Shown: piece by piece, positions 1 through 6,575 of the stretch
Layout: each line of letters starts with the position of its first letter
Position numbering within the stretch: position 1 is the stretch's first letter
Source: JANQEA01 sp964530075
Lineage (GTDB): Bacteria; Bipolaricaulota; Bipolaricaulia; UBA7950; UBA9294
Direction of reading: 5' to 3'
Length of the DNA stretch: 19,829 bases
Assembly (NCBI GenBank): GCA_964530075.1
Contig: CAZGXU010000039.1
Location: 1-19,829, forward strand
Made by a program: the position numbers and the translations under genes
Notes under the pieces: generated by a model
What the model saw: the letters and a program-made list of their open reading frames with translations, nothing else
What the model was told of the DNA's origin: nothing
Databases searched by the model: none

Positions 1-68
1 TCGAGAAGCTTCGGGAGCTCGGGATCGACTTCCCGGACGTCCTCGACGTCGTCCGAGCCCGGCTGTAG
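1..68 (+). CDS. C-terminal end of an unidentified protein (5' truncated)
   Basis: An open frame enters from the left edge and ends at the TAG at 66-68, giving the last 21 residues EKLRELGIDFPDVLDVVRAR plus L. It uses the same GC-rich codons as its neighbours, and a strong Shine-Dalgarno for the racemase follows three bases after its stop, so it is probably the upstream member of the same transcript. The fragment is too short for a family call. Confidence 0.5.
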   Translation, partial: EKLRELGIDFPDVLDVVRARL

Positions 69-83
69 CAGAGGAGGCGTTCG

Positions 84-773
84 GTGAAGCGGATCGGGGT
101 CCTCGGCGGAACGTCGCCCGAATCGACCGCCACGTACTACCTGTACCTGACGCGCGAATACACGCGGCGGTTCGGCGACCACGGCTATCCCGAGATCCTG
201 ATCTACAGCGTGACGTTCCAGCGGTTCATCGACTGGATGCGTGCCGGCGATTGGGAGGCCCTGGCCGGGGCGGTGGTGGAGGGCCTGTGCGCGTTGAGCG
301 AGGCCGGCGCCGAACTCGGGCTGATCGCGACGAACACGTTCCATCGGGTCTTCGACGAGGTCGCCGCGTCGGTCCCGATCCCGCTGATCTCGATCCTCGA
401 CGTCGTCTCCGACCGGCTGGACGAGCTCGGCTGTCGGCGGGCGGCGCTCCTCGGCACCAAGATCACGATGTCGAGCTCGTTCTACCCGGAGCGTTTGTCG
501 GCGCGGGGCATCGAGACGGTCGTGCCGACGGCCGCGGAGCAGGACGCGATCGACCGGACGATCTTCGATGAGCTGAGTCGGGGTCTCGTCACGCCGAGCT
601 CGAAGGAATCGCTTGTCGCGATCGCCGATCGCCTGATCGGGGGCGGTGCCGACGCGGTCGTCCTCGGCTGCACCGAGCTGCCGCTTCTCGTCGAGCGGGG
701 GGATCTGCCCGTCCCCGTCCTCGACACGACGACCCTGCACGCCGACGCGGCCTTGAGAGCGGCGCTCGCCTAG
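84..773 (+). CDS. Aspartate/glutamate racemase family protein, YgeA type (Thr/Cys pair)
   Basis: A 229-residue cytosolic, cofactor-independent amino-acid racemase of the Asp/Glu racemase superfamily. The N-terminus carries the MKRIGVLGGTSPEST signature. The first active-site motif reads IATNTFH, with Thr83 where most family members have Cys; the second is VLGCTELPLL, with Cys196. Known family fact: E. coli YgeA has the same Thr/Cys pair and is reported to prefer the L enantiomers of Asp and Glu. The length is normal. The start is GTG at 84, chosen because GAGGAGG at 71-77 lies 6 bases upstream. It follows an upstream gene by 15 bp and is convergent with the MFS gene. It could supply or remove D-Asp or D-Glu; the substrate is inferred, the family is firm. 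Confidence 0.9.
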   Translation: MKRIGVLGGTSPESTATYYLYLTREYTRRFGDHGYPEILIYSVTFQRFIDWMRAGDWEALAGAVVEGLCALSEAGAELGLIATNTFHRVFDEVAASVPIPLISILDVVSDRLDELGCRRAALLGTKITMSSSFYPERLSARGIETVVPTAAEQDAIDRTIFDELSRGLVTPSSKESLVAIADRLIGGGADAVVLGCTELPLLVERGDLPVPVLDTTTLHADAALRAALA

Positions 774-782
774 CCGGCCGGC
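773..782. repeat. 10-bp perfect palindrome GCCGGCCGGC in a convergent junction
   Basis: The sequence GCCGGCCGGC equals its own reverse complement. It starts at the last base of the racemase stop codon and fills half of the 22-bp gap to the convergent MFS gene. The same 10-mer occurs at 6566-6575 between murE and murF, the other tight convergent pair. There is no T-tract, so a classical intrinsic terminator is not supported. Confidence 0.5.
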
Positions 783-795
783 GCTCGGTGCGCTT

Positions 796-2043
796 CTATT
801 CCGGGGGCTTCGCGAGGACCCACTCCTTCTCGCGCGTTGGGAGGAGGAGGGTTTCCGCAACGGACAGGGCGAGGAGGATGGCGGCCAGTCCCACGAGGAC
901 GGCGCCGACGCCGGAACGATCGACGAACAGCATCGCCAGGCTGAGCGCGAGCGGCTGAAGCACGCCGCCGATGAATCCGCCGATTCCGAAGACGCGCCCC
1001 CGATGCTCCGACGGGAGGATCTGTTGGTAGAGGGTGCTCTGATAGACGCGTTCGCCGGTGCATCCGATCCCGAAGAGGAAGAACGCCACGAACGCGGGGA
1101 CCGGATGGACGAGGACGCCCAGCGTGAGGAAGCCGAGCGCGTAGAGGACCTGGCCGCCGATCCACATCTTCACCTTCGGCCATCGGGCCCCGACGCTCGA
1201 TGCCAGCAGGCTCCCCGCCAACACCCCGCCGAGCGTCAGGCTCTGGAGGAACCCGTATCCCTCCGAGCCCATGGAGAGTGCCGATGCCACGAGCGGGGGC
1301 ATGAAGAAGAGGGGGGCGAAGATCAGCCCCCCGATCCGTCCAAGCACGATGTAGCGCCGGAGGAGCGGTTCGCGAACGACATAGCGGAGGGTGAGACGGA
1401 GGTCGGCCCACGGGCTCCATCGCTTCACCTTCTCGCCGGGAACGACGGCGGCGAACGAGGCCGGGACGAAGAGCGCCGAGACCGAGCCGAACACGTACAT
1501 CACCCCGTTGAACAGGAAGATCGGCGCCGGTCCCCAGAGGGCGAGGACGACGCCACTGAGGGCCGCTTCGACCAGATTGTCGGTCATCCCCCACGACTGA
1601 AGCAGTCCATTGATCCGAACCAAGCGGTCCCTTCTTACCAGATCCGGCAGGAGCGAGTCGAACGCCATGTCGCAGGGCACGCCGAACAGTGAGATCCCGA
1701 CCAAGTATCCCCACAGGTGCCACATCCGGATGTGGCCGGATTGGGCGGCCGCAAACAGCGCGAGGCTCAGCAACGCCAGGCCCCCATGGAGCCAGATGAG
1801 CGCGTTCCGGCGGTTGAAGCGGTCGACGATCGGACCGGAGACGAGATTCATGACGGCCGACGCCAGGGTCCACGCGCCGCCGAGGCCGGCAAGCGAAATC
1901 GCGTTCCCCGACAGCGATAGACCGGTCCAGAGGACGGCGACCTGAGTGAACATGTCGCCCGAGTTGCCGAGCGCGAATCCGGACAGAAACGGGATCATAC
2001 GGCGGTTCGGCAGCCTGTTGTTCGCTCCTCTTTCCTCTTTCAT
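796..2043 (-). CDS. Major facilitator superfamily permease (exporter-like)
   Basis: A polytopic inner-membrane transporter of about 415 residues with the hydrophobic pattern of a 12-helix MFS protein. The loop after the second helix reads GPIVDRFNRRNALIW, the MFS motif A region (normally G-x-x-x-D-R-x-G-R/K-R/K), placed about 70 residues in. A basic cytosolic loop around VKRWSPWADLRLTLRYV joins the two halves. It resembles the MFS_3/EntS-like branch, which exports siderophores or drugs, but the substrate cannot be read. Start: the upstream ATG at 2091 lies between the predicted -10 and the transcription start, so it is unlikely; ATG at 2043, preceded by AGGGG at 6 bases, is preferred, with 2061 as the alternative. 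It is divergent from gyrB, and a palindrome lies in its leader. Confidence 0.85.
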   Translation of the reverse strand: MKEERGANNRLPNRRMIPFLSGFALGNSGDMFTQVAVLWTGLSLSGNAISLAGLGGAWTLASAVMNLVSGPIVDRFNRRNALIWLHGGLALLSLALFAAAQSGHIRMWHLWGYLVGISLFGVPCDMAFDSLLPDLVRRDRLVRINGLLQSWGMTDNLVEAALSGVVLALWGPAPIFLFNGVMYVFGSVSALFVPASFAAVVPGEKVKRWSPWADLRLTLRYVVREPLLRRYIVLGRIGGLIFAPLFFMPPLVASALSMGSEGYGFLQSLTLGGVLAGSLLASSVGARWPKVKMWIGGQVLYALGFLTLGVLVHPVPAFVAFFLFGIGCTGERVYQSTLYQQILPSEHRGRVFGIGGFIGGVLQPLALSLAMLFVDRSGVGAVLVGLAAILLALSVAETLLLPTREKEWVLAKPPE

Positions 2044-2066
2044 GCGCGCCCCTGCCACCATAAGGG

Positions 2067-2080
2067 TAGAACTTGTTCTA
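2067..2080. promoter_or_regulatory. 14-bp palindrome TAGAAC-TT-GTTCTA in the MFS leader (possible operator)
   Basis: A perfect 6-bp inverted repeat around TT. It sits about 7 to 20 bases downstream of the predicted MFS transcription start and upstream of its start codon. A roadblock operator for a dimeric repressor controlling the exporter is a reasonable inference. No regulator gene is adjacent. Confidence 0.4.
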
Positions 2081-2093
2081 AGGGGTTTCATGG

Positions 2094-2122
2094 ATCTTAC
2101 AGATAGGGGTCGGGCAACTCAA
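2094..2122 (-). promoter_or_regulatory. Predicted promoter of the MFS gene
   Basis: On the minus strand, -35 TTGAGT (2122-2117), a 17-bp spacer and -10 TAAGAT (2099-2094) predict transcription from about 2087. The -35 box is only 15 bp from the -35 box of gyrB on the other strand. Confidence 0.55.
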
Positions 2123-2137
2123 GCCGAACGCCTGTGA

Positions 2138-2166
2138 TTGAACTCCCAACCGCGTTTCGATACAAT
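2138..2166 (+). promoter_or_regulatory. Predicted promoter of gyrB
   Basis: -35 TTGAAC (2138-2143), a 17-bp spacer and -10 TACAAT (2161-2166). Transcription would start near 2173, leaving a leader of about 10 bases before the ATG at 2183. The in-frame TTG at 2138 is the -35 box itself, which rules it out as a start codon. Confidence 0.65.
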
Positions 2167-2182
2167 TGCACCGGGTGGTGAG

Positions 2183-4093
2183 ATGGCAAAGCAAGCGCGG
2201 CCAATGCAGGCCTACGAGGCCGACCAGATCAAAGTTCTCGAGGATCTCGAGCCGGTTCGCCTTCGCCCCGGGATGTACATCGGGAGCACCGGACAGTCCG
2301 GCCTGATGCATCTGATCGAGGAGGTCGTAGACAACAGCATCGACGAGGCCCTCGTCGAAGCGTGCACGGAGATTCAGGTCAAGATCCACGCCGACAACCG
2401 GGTGACGGTGACCGACAACGGTCGCGGCATGCCGGTCGGGATCCACCCCGAGTCCGGGATCCCCGCGGTCGAGCTTGTGATGACCACCCTCCACGCAGGC
2501 GGGAAGTTCGACAACAAGAGCTACCACGTCAGCGGCGGGCTTCACGGCGTCGGCGTCTCGGTCGTCAACGCCCTCTCCGAGCATCTGGTGGTCGAGGTTC
2601 ACCGCGAGGGGAAGGTGCATCGGCAGGAGTTCTCGCGCGGAGAGAAGACGACCGAACTGGAGGTCGTCGGCACAACCAAGCGGACCGGAACGACGACGAC
2701 GTTCCTCCCCGACTCGGAGATCTTCGGCGAGTTCCACTACAACATGCCGAAGCTGTCCCACCGGCTTCGCGAGCTGTCGTACCTCAACGGCGGCCTTTCG
2801 ATCGTCCTCGAGAACGAAGCGGCGGGCGTCACCCGGAAGTTCCAGAACAAGGGAGGGATCGCCTCGTTCGTCGCCGAGCTGGCGGCGAAGAAGGAGCCGC
2901 TCCATCCGAAGCCGATCCACCTCCAGGGCAAGGAATCGGGGGTCGAGATCGAAATCGCCATGCAGTGGACCGGGTCGTACGACGAGTCGATCCACGCGTT
3001 CGCCAACAACATCAACACGATCGACGGCGGGACGCATCTCACCGGGTTCAAGAGCGCGCTGACGAAGTACATGAACGACTACGGGCGCGAGAAGAAGATC
3101 CTCCGGAAGAGCGACCCGAACCTCCGCGGTGAGGACATCCGGGAGGGGCTCGTCGCTATCATCAGCATCAAGATTCCCAATCCCGAATTCGAGGGACAGA
3201 CGAAGACGAAGCTCGGCAATCCGGAAGTGGCGGGCCTCGTCGGCGGCGTCCTCCAGGAGCAGCTCACGCTTTTCTTCGGGAAGAAGCCGAAGGTGGCGCG
3301 GACGATCATCGAGAAGTCGGTCGGCGCCGGCCGGGCGCGCCTCGCGGCGGCGAAGGCACGGAAGATGGCGCGGCGGAAGGGACCGCTCGCCGCCACCGCG
3401 CTGCCGGGGAAGCTCGCCGATTGCTCGAACCGCGACCCGGCGGCGTCGGAGCTGTTCATCGTCGAAGGAGACTCGGCCGGGGGGAGCGCGAAGCAGGGGC
3501 GCGATCGGAACTTCCAGGCGATCCTCCCCCTGCGCGGGAAGGTCCTCAACGTGGAGAAGGCGCGCCTGTCGAAGCTCCTCGACAACGAGGAGATCAAGGC
3601 GATGATCACCGCGGTCGGGACGGGGATCCGCGAGGAGTTCTCGCTCGATCGCCTCCGCTACCACAAGCTGATCGTGATGGCCGACGCCGATGTCGACGGC
3701 GCGCACATCTGCACGCTCATCCTGACGTTCTTCTTCCGCTACCTTCCGAAGCTGATCGAGGAGGGGCACATCTACATCGCGAAACCGCCGCTCTATCAGA
3801 TCAAGAACGGGAAGTCGACCGTGTACCTTCACTCGGACGACGAGCTCGGGCGCTACCGGGAAGAGCACACCGGGAACCTGGCGCTGAAGCGGTTCAAGGG
3901 GCTCGGGGAGATGAACCCGAAGGAGCTGTGGGAAACGACGATGAACCCCGAGGATCGGATCCTGAAGAAGATCGAGATCCGCGATGCTCTGGAGGCCGAC
4001 GAGATCTTCTCGACGCTGATGGGAAACGACGTCGCGCAACGGCGGGACTTCATCTGGGAGAACAGCGACAAGATCACGGCCCTCGACATCTAG
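2183..4093 (+). CDS. gyrB: DNA gyrase subunit B
   Basis: The ATPase subunit of DNA gyrase, which with GyrA introduces negative supercoils. The 636-residue chain shows the GHKL ATPase domain: EVVDNSIDEA at 47-56 with general-base Glu47 and Mg-binding Asn51, TDNGRGMP near 77-84, and the glycine-rich lid GGLHGVGVSVVNA at 118-130. A transducer domain follows, then the TOPRIM domain with VEGDSAGGSA near 427 and DADVDGAH near 501, and the GyrB tail ending RRDFIWENSDKITALDI. The length is that of the short (non-insert) GyrB class. The start at 2183 (MAKQARP) is set by the promoter and a weak GGTGAG. ParE is the alternative; TOPRIM wording and the C-terminus fit GyrB better. gyrA is not in the window. 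Confidence 0.95.
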   Translation: MAKQARPMQAYEADQIKVLEDLEPVRLRPGMYIGSTGQSGLMHLIEEVVDNSIDEALVEACTEIQVKIHADNRVTVTDNGRGMPVGIHPESGIPAVELVMTTLHAGGKFDNKSYHVSGGLHGVGVSVVNALSEHLVVEVHREGKVHRQEFSRGEKTTELEVVGTTKRTGTTTTFLPDSEIFGEFHYNMPKLSHRLRELSYLNGGLSIVLENEAAGVTRKFQNKGGIASFVAELAAKKEPLHPKPIHLQGKESGVEIEIAMQWTGSYDESIHAFANNINTIDGGTHLTGFKSALTKYMNDYGREKKILRKSDPNLRGEDIREGLVAIISIKIPNPEFEGQTKTKLGNPEVAGLVGGVLQEQLTLFFGKKPKVARTIIEKSVGAGRARLAAAKARKMARRKGPLAATALPGKLADCSNRDPAASELFIVEGDSAGGSAKQGRDRNFQAILPLRGKVLNVEKARLSKLLDNEEIKAMITAVGTGIREEFSLDRLRYHKLIVMADADVDGAHICTLILTFFFRYLPKLIEEGHIYIAKPPLYQIKNGKSTVYLHSDDELGRYREEHTGNLALKRFKGLGEMNPKELWETTMNPEDRILKKIEIRDALEADEIFSTLMGNDVAQRRDFIWENSDKITALDI

Positions 4094-4137
4094 ACGTTCC
4101 GCGTTGCGCGAGATGGGATTTGTGAGGGGGGGGCAAC

Positions 4138-4596
4138 ATGAAGTGGGCAATCGCTTCGCTGGCGGTCCTCCTGGGGGCCGGACTGATCGGAGTCGGTCTC
4201 CAGGCGGTGACGATCGGGCTCGGCGTCGGCTACGAGGTGTCCGGGTTAATCCTCGTCAGCGCGTTGACGGAGACCCCGATCAATCGGTCGATCGACGTCC
4301 GCGCGCAGGTCGGGTTCGCCACGCCGCACATCGCAGGGTTGATGCTCGTGACGATGGATCTCCTGACTCACTGGGCCGTACCGCCACTCGACCCGTACCT
4401 CGGGATCGGGATCGGCGCCGCACTGACCCCCCCGCCCTTCTCCACCGGCCTGATCGTCGAGGGGATCGCGGGTCTGCGCGCGGCACCGTTGGACGTCGTG
4501 CAGCTCTTCCTCCAGGCGCGCTACCTCGTTCGTCGGTCGGGAGTCGGTTGGAGCACCGGTCCGGTGTTCGAGGGCGGCTTGCTCGCCCAGTTCTAG
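4138..4596 (+). CDS. Small secreted protein, possible outer-membrane or surface protein
   Basis: A 152-residue protein I do not recognise. The N-terminus MKWAIASLAVLLGAGLIGVGLQA looks like a signal peptide or anchor. The rest has short alternating stretches rich in Gly, Val and aromatic residues (GFATPHIAGLMLV, PYLGIGIGAALTPPPF, DVVQLFLQARYLV) and ends in the aromatic residue of GGLLAQF. That pattern is compatible with a small beta-barrel or beta-rich envelope protein; this is inference only. A run of eight Gs preceded by GA stands in the Shine-Dalgarno position 4-5 bases before the ATG. It starts 44 bp after gyrB, and its stop codon directly abuts the ATG of the methyltransferase (TAGATG), so the two are co-transcribed. 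Confidence 0.7.
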   Translation: MKWAIASLAVLLGAGLIGVGLQAVTIGLGVGYEVSGLILVSALTETPINRSIDVRAQVGFATPHIAGLMLVTMDLLTHWAVPPLDPYLGIGIGAALTPPPFSTGLIVEGIAGLRAAPLDVVQLFLQARYLVRRSGVGWSTGPVFEGGLLAQF

Positions 4597-5139
4597 ATGG
4601 CTCGGGCGATCGGCATCGTCGTCGGCGGGATCACGCTCCTTTGGATCGCGTGGAACCTGACGCTCGACGCCCTGTGGCAGCCGACCGATCGCGTCACGCT
4701 CCGTCGCCTGCTGTTCCTCGCCGGAGTCCAGCCGGATGAGCACGTCGTCGACCTCGGCTGCGGCGACGGGCGGATCGTCGTCGCCGCGGCGAAGGAGTTC
4801 GGCGCGCGCGCGACCGGGGTCGAAATCGACCCGTTCCGCGTCCTCGTGGCGAAGTTCTGGATCCGTTTCGCACGGGTCTCCGACCGCGCACACGTGCGGC
4901 GGGGGAACATGTACACGGCAGACGTATCGGACGCGGACGTGGTCGTCCTCTTCCTCTCCGCGACGGCGAACTTCCGGCTCCAGGAGCGCCTCCGCCGCCA
5001 GCTGAGACCGGGCGCGCGGATCGTCTCGTACTACCACCCGATGTGGGGATGGCAGCCGGACGTCGTCGGAGAGGCGCGGGGCGGCCATCCGATCTACGTC
5101 TATCGGATGGGAGGGGACCTTGGCGCCGGTGCTCGCTGA
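4597..5139 (+). CDS. Membrane-anchored class I SAM-dependent methyltransferase (FAM173-like)
   Basis: A 180-residue protein with one N-terminal membrane helix (about residues 4-24), a short linker and a Rossmann methyltransferase domain: motif I VDLGCGDGR at 51-59, motif II GVEIDP at 74-79, and an acidic ADVVVLFL strand near 113-120. The layout (one helix, then LFLAGVQPDEHVVDLGCGDGR) resembles the FAM173 family, whose eukaryotic members trimethylate lysines on membrane carriers. The bacterial substrate is unknown. It begins immediately after the stop of the small secreted protein, and its last 20 bases overlap the start of murE, so the three form one translational unit. A role at the inner face of the membrane is inferred. 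Confidence 0.85.
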   Translation: MARAIGIVVGGITLLWIAWNLTLDALWQPTDRVTLRRLLFLAGVQPDEHVVDLGCGDGRIVVAAAKEFGARATGVEIDPFRVLVAKFWIRFARVSDRAHVRRGNMYTADVSDADVVVLFLSATANFRLQERLRRQLRPGARIVSYYHPMWGWQPDVVGEARGGHPIYVYRMGGDLGAGAR

Positions 5140-6562
5140 GCTCTCCGCTGCGATCGGCGTCGCGCCGTCCCCCGGCTGGGATGGCGTGACCGTCACCGAC
5201 GTCTGCGAGGACTCCCGCGCCGTCCGTCCCGGCGCTCTCTTCGTCGCCATCCCCGGCGCGGTGCACGACGGGGGCGACTACATTCCCGAGGCGGTCGCAC
5301 GGGGGGCCGTAGCCGTCGTGTCGGAGCGCGACAGCCAAATCTCCGTCCCGCATCTCCGCGTGGAGGACGCGCGAGCCGCCCTCGCGCCGCTCGCCGCCGC
5401 GTTCCACGGCCGGCCGACCGAGTCGCTGTTCACCGTCGGGGTGACCGGGACGAACGGGAAGACGACGGTCTGTCACTGGACCGCCCACCTGCTCGGGGCC
5501 GACCGGACCGTCGTCATCGGGACCCTGGCCAACGAGGCCCGCGGGCTGCCGGCGGTGACGACGCCGTCGAGCCGGATCGTCCAGCGGGTCGCGGCCGAGG
5601 CACGGGACGCCGGCACGGAGAGCCTGATCGTCGAAGCGTCCTCGATCGGACTGGAGCAACACCGCCTCGGCGCGATCGACTTCGACATCGGCCTGTTCAC
5701 CAACCTGACGCACGACCACCTCGACCTGCACGGCACGATGGACGCCTACCTGCGCGCGAAGCGGCTCCTGTTCGCCGGACTGGCGGGGACGTCGCACGCC
5801 GTCGTCAACGCCGACGACCCATCCGGCGAGGCGATTCTCGCCGGCTGCGAAGCCGAAGCCGTGCGCTACGGATTCGGCGCCGGCAGCGATCTCCGGGCGA
5901 TGGACGCCGAATGCGAGCCGCGGGGTGCACGAGCGACCCTCGTGTGGCGAGGAGAGCGGGCTCGCGTCCGCCTTCCACACCCGGGGCGGCACAACCTGAT
6001 GAACGCGCTCGCCGCGGGGAGCGTCGCGCTGCTCTGCGGCGTCCCGCTGCCGGAGGTCGCCGACCGCCTCGGCCGCGCTCCGGCCCTCGAAGGGAGGCTT
6101 CAGTTCTTCTCGCGCTCGGACGGGGTGATCGGCGTCATCGACTTCGCGCACACGCCGGCCGCGCTCCGGCGAGCGCTGGAGTCCGTCCGCCCGAAGGCGG
6201 GGCGGCTCTCCGTCGTCTTCGGATGCCCGGGAGAGAGCGATCGTGGGAAGCGCCCGATCATGGGGAGGATCGCCGGCCGACTCGCCGATTCGGCGATCCT
6301 GACCTCCGACAACCCGAAGCATGAGGATCCCGAGGCGATCCTCGACGAGATCGAAGCCGGCCTCCGCCCGACGGGCGGACGATGGGAGCGGGTGGTCGAT
6401 CGGGCCGAGGCGATCGGTCGCGCCGTTGGGCGGGCGGAGTCGGGGGACGTCGTTCTGGTCGCGGGGAAGGGACACGAGACGTACCAGATCGTCGGAGCGG
6501 CGTTCGTGCCGTACTCCGATCGCTCCGTCTTCGAAGGGCTGGGATTCACCGCGACTCCGTGA
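5120..6562 (+). CDS. murE: UDP-N-acetylmuramoyl-L-alanyl-D-glutamate ligase (MurE)
   Basis: Cytosolic Mur ligase that adds the third stem-peptide residue to UDP-MurNAc-L-Ala-D-Glu using ATP. At 480 residues it has the normal size and three domains. Visible marks: ATP loop GVTGTNGKTT at 107-116, TNLTHDHLDLHG around 194-205, Lys214 in AKRLLF at the carbamylated-lysine position, DFAHTP at 341-346, SDRGKRPIMG around 373-382, and GKGHE at 449-453. The specificity motif is DNPK at 397-400; meso-diaminopimelate enzymes usually have DNPR. Start: TTG at 5120 has GGAGGGG at 5110-5116 only 3 bases away; GTG at 5129 is the alternative. It overlaps the methyltransferase gene and is convergent with murF, far from any dcw-like cluster. 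Confidence 0.93.
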   Translation: MAPVLAELSAAIGVAPSPGWDGVTVTDVCEDSRAVRPGALFVAIPGAVHDGGDYIPEAVARGAVAVVSERDSQISVPHLRVEDARAALAPLAAAFHGRPTESLFTVGVTGTNGKTTVCHWTAHLLGADRTVVIGTLANEARGLPAVTTPSSRIVQRVAAEARDAGTESLIVEASSIGLEQHRLGAIDFDIGLFTNLTHDHLDLHGTMDAYLRAKRLLFAGLAGTSHAVVNADDPSGEAILAGCEAEAVRYGFGAGSDLRAMDAECEPRGARATLVWRGERARVRLPHPGRHNLMNALAAGSVALLCGVPLPEVADRLGRAPALEGRLQFFSRSDGVIGVIDFAHTPAALRRALESVRPKAGRLSVVFGCPGESDRGKRPIMGRIAGRLADSAILTSDNPKHEDPEAILDEIEAGLRPTGGRWERVVDRAEAIGRAVGRAESGDVVLVAGKGHETYQIVGAAFVPYSDRSVFEGLGFTATP

Positions 6563-6565
6563 ACG

Positions 6566-6575
6566 GCCGGCCGGC
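6566..6575. repeat. 10-bp perfect palindrome GCCGGCCGGC in the murE/murF junction
   Basis: The palindrome occupies the 12-bp gap between the murE and murF stop codons and touches the murF stop. It is identical to 773-782, in the racemase/MFS junction. No T-tract follows on either strand. Confidence 0.5.

Noticed and set aside
2067..2080. LexA/SOS box reading of the MFS palindrome
   Set aside because: The GAAC and GTTC half-sites are 2 bp apart, whereas the Gram-positive-type SOS box needs 4.
2044..2091. ATG at 2091 as the MFS start
   Set aside because: It lies upstream of the predicted transcription start, between the -10 box and +1.
2138..2182. TTG at 2138 as the gyrB start
   Set aside because: It is the first base of the -35 box, and GyrB homology begins after 2183.
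2078..4150. A 690-codon minus-strand frame opposite gyrB
   Set aside because: It is a shadow of gyrB with no recognisable domain and would overlap both promoters.
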